A DNA stretch of 7,649 nucleotides, taken from the NCBI GenBank assembly GCA_026391235.1, contig JAPLDV010000538.1, positions 1 through 7,649 on the forward strand. The letters are read 5' to 3'. How positions within the stretch are numbered: the stretch's first letter is position 1; each line of letters begins with the position of its first letter. The notes below the pieces were generated by a model. It made no database searches. It saw only the letters and a list, made by a program, of their open reading frames with translations, and was not told where the DNA came from. The position numbers and the translations under genes were made by a program. Below, piece by piece: positions 1 to 7,649 of the stretch. Origin of the DNA: Bacteroidia bacterium. GTDB lineage: Bacteria; Bacteroidota; Bacteroidia; Bacteroidales; UBA12481.

Positions 1-758
1 CCGATAAAGAAGGAATTACCGCAGAGAATTCAGCTCTGAATATCATTGCCCAAAAAGCCGATGGGGCTATAAGGGATGCTCTTTCGATTTTTGATCAGGT
101 TGTCAGTTTTTGCGGTACGGAGGTTACCTATCAGCAAGTCATTGATCATTTAAATGTTCTTGATTACCAATACTATTTTCAATTGACAGACCTGTTTCTT
201 GCCGGGGAATTCCGACAGGCACTTCTGGTTTTCAACAGGATTCTGGAAGAGGGATTTGACGGACATAACTTCATTTCCGGACTTTCTACTCACTTCAGAG
301 ACCTACTGGTTAGCAGAGATCCGCAAACAATTGAATTACTTGAAGTTGGAGAGGAAATTGGAAGAAAGTACCAGCAGATGGCATCCTTTTGTTCGATTAA
401 TTTCCTCTATGAGGGATTAAAAATTTTGAATGGCTGCGATTTGTCATTTAAGCAGGCAAAAGATCCCCGATTAATGGTTGAGCTGGCTTTGATGAGTTTG
501 TCCAGGATACAGGGAACACCTGCTGAAACCACTGCTCCTGCGAGCTTGGACGCAAGTAGAGACGCAAGTATGCGTCCCTACAATGTCGCTGCTCCTGCAG
601 GCATGGACGCAAGTATGCGTCCCTACAATGTCGCTGCTCCTGATTCTGCTACTGTATCTCCGCCACGCTCCCCCATTGCGCAAATGACCTCACTCCGCTG
701 CCCCCTGAACCGAAGGAAGAGTTCAGGGAGCCTGATGCCCTTACCAGCACGCTTCTGA
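1..758 (+). CDS. dnaX: DNA polymerase III subunit gamma/tau (DnaX), 5' part cut by the window, ends early after a frame change
   Basis: DnaX is the ATPase subunit of the replicative clamp loader, which places the sliding clamp on primed DNA. The frame is open from the window edge (first full codon at 3) to TGA at 756-758, 251 codons. The Walker A/B part lies upstream of the window. Residues 20-32, DGAIRDALSIFDQ, match the AAA+ sensor-2 motif of DnaX (GSxRDALSLxDQ in E. coli), with the sensor arginine at residue 24. Residues of about 33-170 form the helical collar domain III. From about residue 171 a Pro/Ala/Thr-rich linker begins, containing the repeated peptide DASMRPYNVAAP. The last 20 or so residues (about 700-755) look non-native, while the expected C-terminal domain continues in the -1 frame (next entry). 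The family assignment is firm. Whether the early stop is a mutation, a sequencing error or programmed frameshifting cannot be decided from this sequence. Confidence 0.9.
   Translation, partial: DKEGITAENSALNIIAQKADGAIRDALSIFDQVVSFCGTEVTYQQVIDHLNVLDYQYYFQLTDLFLAGEFRQALLVFNRILEEGFDGHNFISGLSTHFRDLLVSRDPQTIELLEVGEEIGRKYQQMASFCSINFLYEGLKILNGCDLSFKQAKDPRLMVELALMSLSRIQGTPAETTAPASLDASRDASMRPYNVAAPAGMDASMRPYNVAAPDSATVSPPRSPIAQMTSLRCPLNRRKSSGSLMPLPARF
547..558 (+). repeat. Partial copy of the palindromic repeat in dnaX
   Basis: The 12 bases TGGACGCAAGTA at 547-558 are identical to 604-615, the left edge of the second full repeat. They encode D-A-S in the dnaX frame and lie 12 bp upstream of the equivalent point in the first full copy, so they keep the frame. 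This looks like a truncated or partly duplicated copy. Confidence 0.7.
561..597 (+). repeat. Palindromic direct repeat, copy 1, inside the dnaX linker
   Basis: These 37 bases are identical to 606-642. The left part is a perfect hairpin: GACGCA (561-566), loop AGTA, TGCGTC (571-576). With flanking bases it extends to a 26-bp palindrome at 556-581, in which GTAG (556-559) pairs with CTAC (578-581) around one A/C mismatch. It encodes DASMRPYNVAAP in the dnaX frame. Taken with the 8-bp spacer, the 45-bp unit has no stop codon in any of the three forward frames. The GTAG-GACGC...GCGTC-CTAC form resembles short dispersed palindromic repeats of bacterial genomes; that link is from memory and untested. 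Confidence 0.85.
606..642 (+). repeat. Palindromic direct repeat, copy 2, inside the dnaX linker
   Basis: This copy is identical over 37 bases to 561-597 and starts exactly 45 bp (15 codons) later, so it repeats the peptide DASMRPYNVAAP in frame. The core hairpin pairs 606-611 with 616-621. The outer GTAG arm found at copy 1 is missing on the left, which suggests that copy 2 arose by tandem duplication from copy 1 or is an incomplete insertion. Its right end lies just before the region where the -1 frame becomes open (644). Confidence 0.85.
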
Positions 759-1096
759 AATCGTATTGGATGGAGTTTGCTGAACAGCTGAAAGTCGATC
801 AGCCGAGGTTATACAGCACACTAACTACCCAAATACCAAATCTTTCACCAGACAAAAAGATCGTCCTGACATTAAATAATCCATTACAGGAGAAAGCGAT
901 CCGGAGTATTCAAACGGAATTACTCCAGTTTCTCAGGACCCGATCCGGCCATAGCGACTTAGAAATGCAAACAGCTGTACCTGAGGAGTATACTGAACGG
1001 AAACTCTATACCCAGGAGGAAAAATACAATCATCTGCAAAAGAAAAATCCGGATCTTGATCTTTTTCGGCAATCCTTGAACCTGGAATTGGAATAG
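644..1096 (+). CDS. dnaX: DnaX C-terminal (tau-like) domain, continued in the -1 frame
   Basis: This frame opens after a TGA at 641-643 and runs 150 codons to TAG at 1094-1096. It is one base back (-1) from the upstream dnaX frame, and both are open from 644 to 755. From about 698 the translation looks like native DnaX: a Pro/Glu-rich linker end, then SYWMEFAEQLK, a middle segment with VLTLNNPLQEKAI, and the end KYNHLQKKNPDLDLF. This is the pattern I know from C-terminal domains of Bacteroidota DnaX, which end in a similar 'eKNP.l..l...f.L.l' motif. The first ATG, at 770, lies inside the conserved segment and has no clear ribosome-binding site, so a gene caller starting there would report a spurious small hypothetical protein. 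The segment is best read as the second half of one dnaX gene, broken by a one-base loss or joined by frameshifting. Its role would be the extra domain of the long DnaX form; partners are not visible here. Confidence 0.75.
   Translation, partial: FCYCISATLPHCANDLTPLPPEPKEEFREPDALTSTLLKSYWMEFAEQLKVDQPRLYSTLTTQIPNLSPDKKIVLTLNNPLQEKAIRSIQTELLQFLRTRSGHSDLEMQTAVPEEYTERKLYTQEEKYNHLQKKNPDLDLFRQSLNLELE
703..728 (+). other. Perfect 8-bp stem-loop at the dnaX frame-change region
   Basis: CCCTGAAC (703-710) is the exact reverse complement of GTTCAGGG (721-728), with a 10-base purine-rich loop. The 5' arm starts inside the C5 run at 701-705. It lies within the stretch where both dnaX frames are open. It could be an RNA structure affecting translation or a DNA hairpin favouring slippage at the C run, or it could be chance. 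No U tract follows, so it is not an intrinsic terminator. Confidence 0.5.
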
Positions 1097-1168
1097 CCCG
1101 GCCTGACAATAATTCAGATGATCGGGTTTGGCTTATGAATTGACTTGAAATATAAGAAATAGACAAAA
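1097..1168 (+). other. Gap between dnaX and secA, secA leader
   Basis: These 72 bases separate the dnaX stop from the secA ATG. I find no convincing Bacteroidota promoter (TAnnTTTG with an upstream TTTG/TTG at the right distance) and no strong terminator. The bases just before the secA ATG are A-rich (AGAAATAGACAAAA) with no Shine-Dalgarno motif, as is common in Bacteroidota. secA may be transcribed from further upstream or from a promoter I cannot recognise. Confidence 0.5.
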
Positions 1169-4100
1169 ATGTCATTATTAAACAGTTTAATATCAGGTTT
1201 TTTTGGGAACAAATCTGATAAAGATTACAAAAATGCTCTTCCTGTCGTTGAACAGGTTAATGCTTTTACTGCCGAACTGATAAATCTATCGAATGATGAA
1301 TTGAGGGATCGCTCAGCAGCCATACGACTGGCCGTCAAAGAAAGTATACAGGATGAAGAGCAGGAAATCCGCGATATCAAGGCGAAAATTGAAGCTGACC
1401 AGATACCGATGGAGGACCGTGAAAGAGCTTTTATTCACATTGACAAGCTTGAAGTCCAGATTAAGGAAAAGCTGGAAAAGAAACTGAATGAGCTGCTTCC
1501 TCTTGCTTTTGCCATTGTCAAAGAAACTGCCCGCCGATTCAAAGAGAATGAGGAATTGGTGGTCAAACCCCGGGATTATGACAGGGATTTGGCTGCACAG
1601 CGTGATGGTATTGAAATACAGGGTGATAAAGCAATTTGGAAAAATCATTGGATTGCCGGAGGAAATGAGATTACCTGGGACATGTTGCATTATGATGTCC
1701 AATTGATTGGGGGCCTAAACCTTCACCAGGGCAAAATTGCCGAGATGGCGACCGGGGAAGGTAAAACCCTCGTAGCCACATTGCCTGTATTTCTAAATGC
1801 CTTGCCCGGCAGGGGTGTTCATATCGTTACGGTTAACGATTATCTGGCTAAGCGTGACTCTGAATGGATGGGGCCGATTTTTCAATTTCACGGATTGACC
1901 GTTGATTGCATCGACAAGCATCAACCCAACTCTGAAGCGCGCCGCTCGGCCTATCTGGCTGATATTACTTTTGGTACGAATAACGAATTTGGTTTCGATT
2001 ACCTGCGTGACAATATGGCTATAGCTCCAGACGATCTGGTGCAGCGTGGTCATAACTATGCAATTGTTGATGAGGTTGACTCAGTTCTTATTGATGATGC
2101 CCGTACCCCTCTGATTATCTCAGGGCCCGTGCCGAAAGGAGAAGATCAACTCTTCGGGGAATTGAAACCACGGGTGGTTAAACTGGTCAATGCCCAGAGG
2201 AATATTTTCAACGAAACCTTTACCCAGGCTAAAAGACTGATCGCCGAACAAAATGATCAGGAGGGCGGTAAACTTTTGCTTAGAGCACATAAAGGCCTAC
2301 CTAAAACCAAAGCTCTGATCAAGTTTTTGAGCGAAGAGGGGATGAAGGCCCTCATGCATAAAACCGAGAACGTTTATATGCAGGAGAACAGCAAAAATAT
2401 GCACATAGTAACAGATGATCTCTTTTTCGTTATCGATGAAAAGAATAATTCGGTTGAGCTGACTGAAAATGGTATCGACATGATCACCGGCGATGGGGAG
2501 GATCCGGAATTCTTTGTACTTCCTGATATCGGAGTCGAAATGGCGGAGATTGAAAGAACTGCCAAAGATGAAAATGAGATATTGCGCCGTAAAGATGGGC
2601 TGATCAGGGAGTTCTCAGTGAAATCAGAACGTGTTCACACCATTAACCAACTCCTCAAAGCTTATACCGTTTTTGAAAGGGATGTAGAGTACGTTCTGAT
2701 AGATAATAAAGTAAAAATTGTTGATGAACAAACCGGCCGAATAATGGAAGGCCGGAGATATTCAGATGGCCTGCACCAGGCTATCGAGTCCAAGGAAAAC
2801 GTTAAGGTTGAAGCGGCTACACAGACTTTCGCCACGATTACCCTTCAAAACTATTTCCGCATGTACCATAAACTCTCAGGGATGACCGGTACCGCTGAAA
2901 CAGAAGCCGGTGAACTATGGAGTATTTATAAACTTGAAGTTGTAGTAACCCCGACAAACAGGAAAATCATCAGGGATGACCGTGAAGACCTTGTGTATAA
3001 AACAAAAAGGGAAAAGTACAATGCGGTTATCGAAGAGATCGACAATATTGTAAAGGCCGGCCGTGCGGTACTGGTTGGTACAACCTCAGTTGAGATTTCC
3101 GAATTGCTAAGCAGGATGTTGAAGATCCGTGGAATCAAGCATAATGTACTGAATGCCAAACTTCACCAGCGTGAGGCGGAAATTGTACTCGGTGCCGGAC
3201 AACCCGGAGCTGTGACTATTGCTACCAACATGGCCGGTAGGGGAACCGACATCAAGCTGCATCCTAATGTAAGAGATGCTGGCGGTTTGGCCATTTTGGG
3301 AACAGAGCGCCATGAATCACGCCGCGTCGACCGCCAGTTGAGAGGCCGTGCAGGTCGTCAGGGTGACCCCGGAAGTTCCCAGTTCTTTGTTTCTCTTGAA
3401 GATGATCTGATGCGCCTGTTCGGCTCCGACAGGATCGCCAAAATGATGGACCGCCTGGGTTTGAAAGAGGGAGAAGTCATTCAGCATTCCATGATAACCA
3501 AGTCGATCGAACGGGCACAAACAAAAGTTGAGGAAAATAACTTCGGTATCCGCAAGAGGCTGCTGGAATACGATGATGTGATGAACAACCAGCGGGAGGT
3601 TGTTTACGGCCGGCGCCGTCATGCCTTGTATGGTGAAAGGATAGAGATAGATATTGCAAACATGATGTCCGACCTGAGCTTTTCGATCGTTGAAGAAAAC
3701 AAGAGTAATGCGGATTTCGATACATTCAGGCTCGACATGATCCGTTATCTCGCCGTTGATTCACCCGTAACCGAATCGGAATTTTATGAATTGAAAATAG
3801 ATCAGGTTAGCCGCAAACTGAATGAGAAACTGTTGAAAGCTTTCGAAGCCAAGAATCTTTACATGGCCCAGCAAGCCTGGCCGGTCATAAAAGATGTTTA
3901 TGAACACGCATCGCATCAATATGAAAATATCATGGTGCCGATAACTGACGGGCAAAAAACTATCCATATCAGCACAAACCTGCGGAAATCTTATGAAACC
4001 CAAAACAGGGAACTGGTCAAAGGTTTTGAGAAAGCAGTTATCCTGGCAACAATTGATGAGGCGTGGAAAGAGCATCTCCGCGAAATGGATGATTTGAAAC

Positions 4101-4495
4101 AGTCGGTACAAAATGCCAGTTACGAGCAAAAGGATCCGCTTTTGATTTATAAACTGGAATCATTCGATCTCTTCAAGAATATGATCGATAAGGTTAACAA
4201 AGAAGTGATCTCCATGTTGATGAAGGGCCAGATCCCTATCAGTCAGCCCGAACAGGTAAAACAGGCGCAAGCCCGTCAGAAACTGGATATGAGTAAGTAT
4301 CAGACCAGTAAAACAGATATGCCTTCGTACAGTCCGGGCTCACCAACAGTTCCCGGAGGACCGTCACCTCCTAAACAGGTTCAGCAGATACGGGTTGAGA
4401 AAAAAATTGGTCGTAATGATCCCTGCCCGTGCGGCAGCGGCAAGAAATATAAGCTATGTCACGGCCGGTCGGAACTACAGGGGATAGCCCGATAA
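1169..4495 (+). CDS. secA: Preprotein translocase ATPase SecA
   Basis: SecA is the cytoplasmic motor that pushes unfolded preproteins through the SecYEG channel. The gene is intact, 1108 residues (E. coli SecA: 901). Visible motifs are Walker A GEGKT at 196-200 (K199), [13 protein letters not shown] soon after, Walker B DEVD at 301-304, TNMAGRGTD at 686-694, and motif [13 protein letters not shown] at 723-733. The C-terminal end carries a Pro-rich linker and the zinc-binding SEC-C motif, with C1086, C1088, C1097 and H1098. Compared with E. coli it has an N-terminal charged helical insert (about 57-108), an insert at about 126-172 ending in [12 protein letters not shown], and one at about 342-412 in the preprotein-binding region; such inserts are usual in Bacteroidota SecA. 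It lacks the E. coli insertion after the [10 protein letters not shown] motif. The ATG was chosen because [19 protein letters not shown] fits the usual SecA N-terminus. The last six codons overlap convergent dapA. Confidence 0.98.
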   Translation: MSLLNSLISGFFGNKSDKDYKNALPVVEQVNAFTAELINLSNDELRDRSAAIRLAVKESIQDEEQEIRDIKAKIEADQIPMEDRERAFIHIDKLEVQIKEKLEKKLNELLPLAFAIVKETARRFKENEELVVKPRDYDRDLAAQRDGIEIQGDKAIWKNHWIAGGNEITWDMLHYDVQLIGGLNLHQGKIAEMATGEGKTLVATLPVFLNALPGRGVHIVTVNDYLAKRDSEWMGPIFQFHGLTVDCIDKHQPNSEARRSAYLADITFGTNNEFGFDYLRDNMAIAPDDLVQRGHNYAIVDEVDSVLIDDARTPLIISGPVPKGEDQLFGELKPRVVKLVNAQRNIFNETFTQAKRLIAEQNDQEGGKLLLRAHKGLPKTKALIKFLSEEGMKALMHKTENVYMQENSKNMHIVTDDLFFVIDEKNNSVELTENGIDMITGDGEDPEFFVLPDIGVEMAEIERTAKDENEILRRKDGLIREFSVKSERVHTINQLLKAYTVFERDVEYVLIDNKVKIVDEQTGRIMEGRRYSDGLHQAIESKENVKVEAATQTFATITLQNYFRMYHKLSGMTGTAETEAGELWSIYKLEVVVTPTNRKIIRDDREDLVYKTKREKYNAVIEEIDNIVKAGRAVLVGTTSVEISELLSRMLKIRGIKHNVLNAKLHQREAEIVLGAGQPGAVTIATNMAGRGTDIKLHPNVRDAGGLAILGTERHESRRVDRQLRGRAGRQGDPGSSQFFVSLEDDLMRLFGSDRIAKMMDRLGLKEGEVIQHSMITKSIERAQTKVEENNFGIRKRLLEYDDVMNNQREVVYGRRRHALYGERIEIDIANMMSDLSFSIVEENKSNADFDTFRLDMIRYLAVDSPVTESEFYELKIDQVSRKLNEKLLKAFEAKNLYMAQQAWPVIKDVYEHASHQYENIMVPITDGQKTIHISTNLRKSYETQNRELVKGFEKAVILATIDEAWKEHLREMDDLKQSVQNASYEQKDPLLIYKLESFDLFKNMIDKVNKEVISMLMKGQIPISQPEQVKQAQARQKLDMSKYQTSKTDMPSYSPGSPTVPGGPSPPKQVQQIRVEKKIGRNDPCPCGSGKKYKLCHGRSELQGIAR

Positions 4496-5374
4496 ATTTG
4501 TTTTCAGATAATCCCGTATTCGGATGCTCAATGCTTCCGATACCGGGGTTAATGGCAATCTTACATTATCATCACAGAGGTTCATGTGCCTTAAAGCAGC
4601 TTTGATACCGGCCGGACTACCTTCAGCGAAGATCATTTGAATAAGCTCCAGCATTTCGTAATGGAGCTTTTGGGCCGCACCGAGTTTTCCTTCCTTCATT
4701 GCACCGACCATTTTGCTCATGCGGCCGGGACAGGCATTGGCAATCACCGATATAACCCCTTCAGCTCCCAGCGAGAGAGTGGGTAGGGTAAGGGCATCGT
4801 CTCCGGATAAAACTGCGAAACCTTTTGGCCGGTCACGTAGAATAGCCATTATCTGATCGAAATTACCGCTGGCCTCTTTCGTTGCAATGATGTTTTTTTT
4901 ATCATGGGCAAGGCGAAGTGTGGTATCTGCCGAAATATTTGATCCGGTTCGTCCTGGCACATTATACAGAATCACCGGAACAGGACTGCTATCAGCGATG
5001 GCCTCAAAGTGTTTGTATAGTCCGGTTTGATTGGGTTTATTGTAATAGGGTGCAACGTTTAGCAGATAGTCGATCCCAGTAAAGGATTGTTCTCCGATCT
5101 GCTTTACGACAGCATGTGTATCATTGCCGCCAATCCCCAGAACCACAGGCTTGCGGCCATTATTGGTTTCGAGTATGACGCGCACGATTTCCAGTTTTTC
5201 ATCTTTATCCAGCGTTGGTGTTTCGGCAGTTGTTCCCAGAGCCACCAGGAAATCAATGCCTTTGGATATCGTAAATTCAGTTACGCGCTTCAATGACGGA
5301 TAATCAACATTACCATTGTGATCGAATGGAGTAACCAGGGCTACCCCGGCACCTCGGATCGGGATGGTTAACAT
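4475..5374 (-). CDS. dapA: 4-hydroxy-tetrahydrodipicolinate synthase (dihydrodipicolinate synthase)
   Basis: DapA condenses pyruvate with L-aspartate-4-semialdehyde, the first committed step of the diaminopimelate/lysine pathway that feeds peptidoglycan and protein synthesis; it acts in the cytosol. The protein is 299 residues, the usual length for this (beta/alpha)8 lyase. The key residues are in place: GTTAETPTL at 47-55 with T48/T49, Y111 in APYYNKP, Y137 in [11 protein letters not shown]142, and the Schiff-base lysine K166 in [14 protein letters not shown] follows at 206-213. The ATG at 5374-5372 lies one base after the TGA of the upstream gene (TGATATG), so translation is probably coupled. 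It is the last gene of the ligA cluster, and its 3' end overlaps secA by 21 bp. No lysine riboswitch or other regulatory element is visible, because the gene sits inside the operon. Confidence 0.97.
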   Translation of the reverse strand: MLTIPIRGAGVALVTPFDHNGNVDYPSLKRVTEFTISKGIDFLVALGTTAETPTLDKDEKLEIVRVILETNNGRKPVVLGIGGNDTHAVVKQIGEQSFTGIDYLLNVAPYYNKPNQTGLYKHFEAIADSSPVPVILYNVPGRTGSNISADTTLRLAHDKKNIIATKEASGNFDQIMAILRDRPKGFAVLSGDDALTLPTLSLGAEGVISVIANACPGRMSKMVGAMKEGKLGAAQKLHYEMLELIQMIFAEGSPAGIKAALRHMNLCDDNVRLPLTPVSEALSIRIRDYLKTNLSGYPL

Positions 5375-5375
5375 A

Positions 5376-5972
5376 TCAGAAAAGTTTAAATGATTCAGTT
5401 TGAATCTTTAACTCCTGCCGGTTTTGAATCGAATGGAGGTATTTCAGGAGATTGTCCGTGAGATATGGCAGATCTGTCCTCTCTTTTAAACCGATCTCAA
5501 AATCAAGCACACCACCGCATAATCCTTCCGGTCCGGCAAACATTTTAGCCTGTGATTGCCATAAAACAGACTGGAGGGAGAAGTTTTCTTCTGTTTCGAG
5601 ATAGAAAACAATATCAAAAACCTTGGCAGTAAAAGGTTTGTGTTGCTCTTTTTTTGGAGCCTTGAAAAGCGAAAGTTCATCCTGGCAAATGAGCTCTACC
5701 GGCATCCCGGGAAAATGTTTCTCGTAATCGAAAGGATTGAACTCTTTTCTTTTGTCCGGTATGATTAAGAATACATGGCAGCGCCGATCCTGCTTGTGGA
5801 TAGCCTTTGCAAACTGGACAACCGGGGGCATGTTTCCGGATTTCCGGAAATCCGCGAGAATACCGATACTCCTGGCCTCTTTCAATGGAATAAAGGCCTT
5901 TTTACTGCGAATCCGGTGGAAATAGGCCAACAACCTCGGAATTAAAAACACCCGTTGAATAAATGGTATCAT
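5376..5972 (-). CDS. Conserved Bacteroidota protein of unknown function, resembles DUF6913 family
   Basis: This 198-residue protein is not assigned a function. It lies in the ligA-dapA cluster: its ATG is 4 nt after the ligA stop and its TGA is 1 nt before the dapA start, so all three are probably translated from one mRNA. What can be seen: a basic, hydrophobic N-terminus (IPFIQRVFLIPRLLAYFHRIRSKK) that is more likely an amphipathic helix than a signal peptide; then alternating strand/helix-like segments such as SIGILADFRKSGN (about 35-47), CHVFLIIPDKR (65-75), FDIVFYLETEENF (118-130), and a C-terminal LDFEIGLKERTDLPYLTDNL (156-175). It has no transmembrane hairpin, no metal-binding cysteine cluster and no nucleotide-binding loop. 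From memory, Bacteroidota genomes often carry a protein of this size and style beside dapA, annotated DUF6913; I cannot confirm this without a profile search. It is a real gene given its tight spacing and full-length open frame. Confidence 0.8.
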   Translation of the reverse strand: MIPFIQRVFLIPRLLAYFHRIRSKKAFIPLKEARSIGILADFRKSGNMPPVVQFAKAIHKQDRRCHVFLIIPDKRKEFNPFDYEKHFPGMPVELICQDELSLFKAPKKEQHKPFTAKVFDIVFYLETEENFSLQSVLWQSQAKMFAGPEGLCGGVLDFEIGLKERTDLPYLTDNLLKYLHSIQNRQELKIQTESFKLF

Positions 5973-5976
5973 ATCC

Positions 5977-7649
<1,673 letters not shown>

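Noticed and set aside
549..642. CRISPR array
   Set aside because: Only two full copies exist, the 8-bp interval between them is too short for a spacer, and they are translated within dnaX with no cas genes nearby.
471..683. Minus-strand open frame of 70 codons over the dnaX repeats
   Set aside because: It is antisense to dnaX, has no family resemblance, and is open because the repeat unit lacks stops in most frames.
644..758. Canonical -1 slippery heptamer (X XXY YYZ) in dnaX
   Set aside because: I checked the zero-frame codons through the overlap; no A AAA AAG or other heptamer that re-pairs in both P and A sites is present, so programmed frameshifting is only a possibility.
1097..1130. 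Intrinsic terminator after dnaX
   Set aside because: CCCG (1097-1100) with CGGG (1123-1126) and CTGA (1103-1106) with TCAG (1114-1117) could pair, but the internal loops are uneven and only three T follow, so it is too weak to call.
1140..1156. Sigma70-like promoter TTGACT ... TATAAG before secA
   Set aside because: The two boxes are only 5 bp apart, far from the needed 16-18 bp, and this consensus is not the usual one in Bacteroidota.
1313..4129. Several antisense and out-of-frame open frames of 60-130 codons over secA
   Set aside because: They are shadows of the secA coding sequence; none shows a family motif, start signal or independent context.

Overview
This window is ordinary chromosomal DNA from a member of the Bacteroidota, most likely Bacteroidales or a close relative. 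The evidence is: a SecA of 1108 residues with the large insertions typical of that phylum, a DnaX C-terminal domain of the Bacteroidota type, the compact ligA - small conserved protein - dapA cluster, and A-rich leaders without Shine-Dalgarno sequences. No phage, IS element, CRISPR array, tRNA or rRNA is visible.

Left part (1-1096, + strand): the 3' half of dnaX, the clamp-loader gamma/tau subunit, whose 5' end lies outside the window. The N-terminal part is read in one frame up to a stop at 756-758. The conserved C-terminal domain follows in the -1 frame and stops at 1094-1096. The frame change falls in the low-complexity linker. Just upstream of it are two in-frame copies, plus a fragment, of a short palindromic repeat encoding the peptide DASMRPYNVAAP. 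A perfect 8-bp stem-loop sits on a C5 run inside the overlap of the two frames. This is the most unusual part of the window.

Middle (1169-4495, + strand): a complete, intact secA, the ATPase motor of the Sec translocase. It follows dnaX after a 72-bp gap with no convincing promoter or terminator.

Right part (4475-7649, - strand): a tight operon running leftwards, ligA (5' end outside the window), a conserved protein of unknown function resembling the DUF6913 family, and dapA. The gaps are 4 nt and 1 nt, so translational coupling is likely. dapA converges on secA and the two coding regions overlap by 21 bp.

Together these are housekeeping genes for DNA replication and repair (dnaX, ligA), protein export (secA) and lysine/diaminopimelate synthesis (dapA). 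I see no new multi-gene system. The points worth following up are the palindromic repeat inside dnaX and the -1 frame change next to it.
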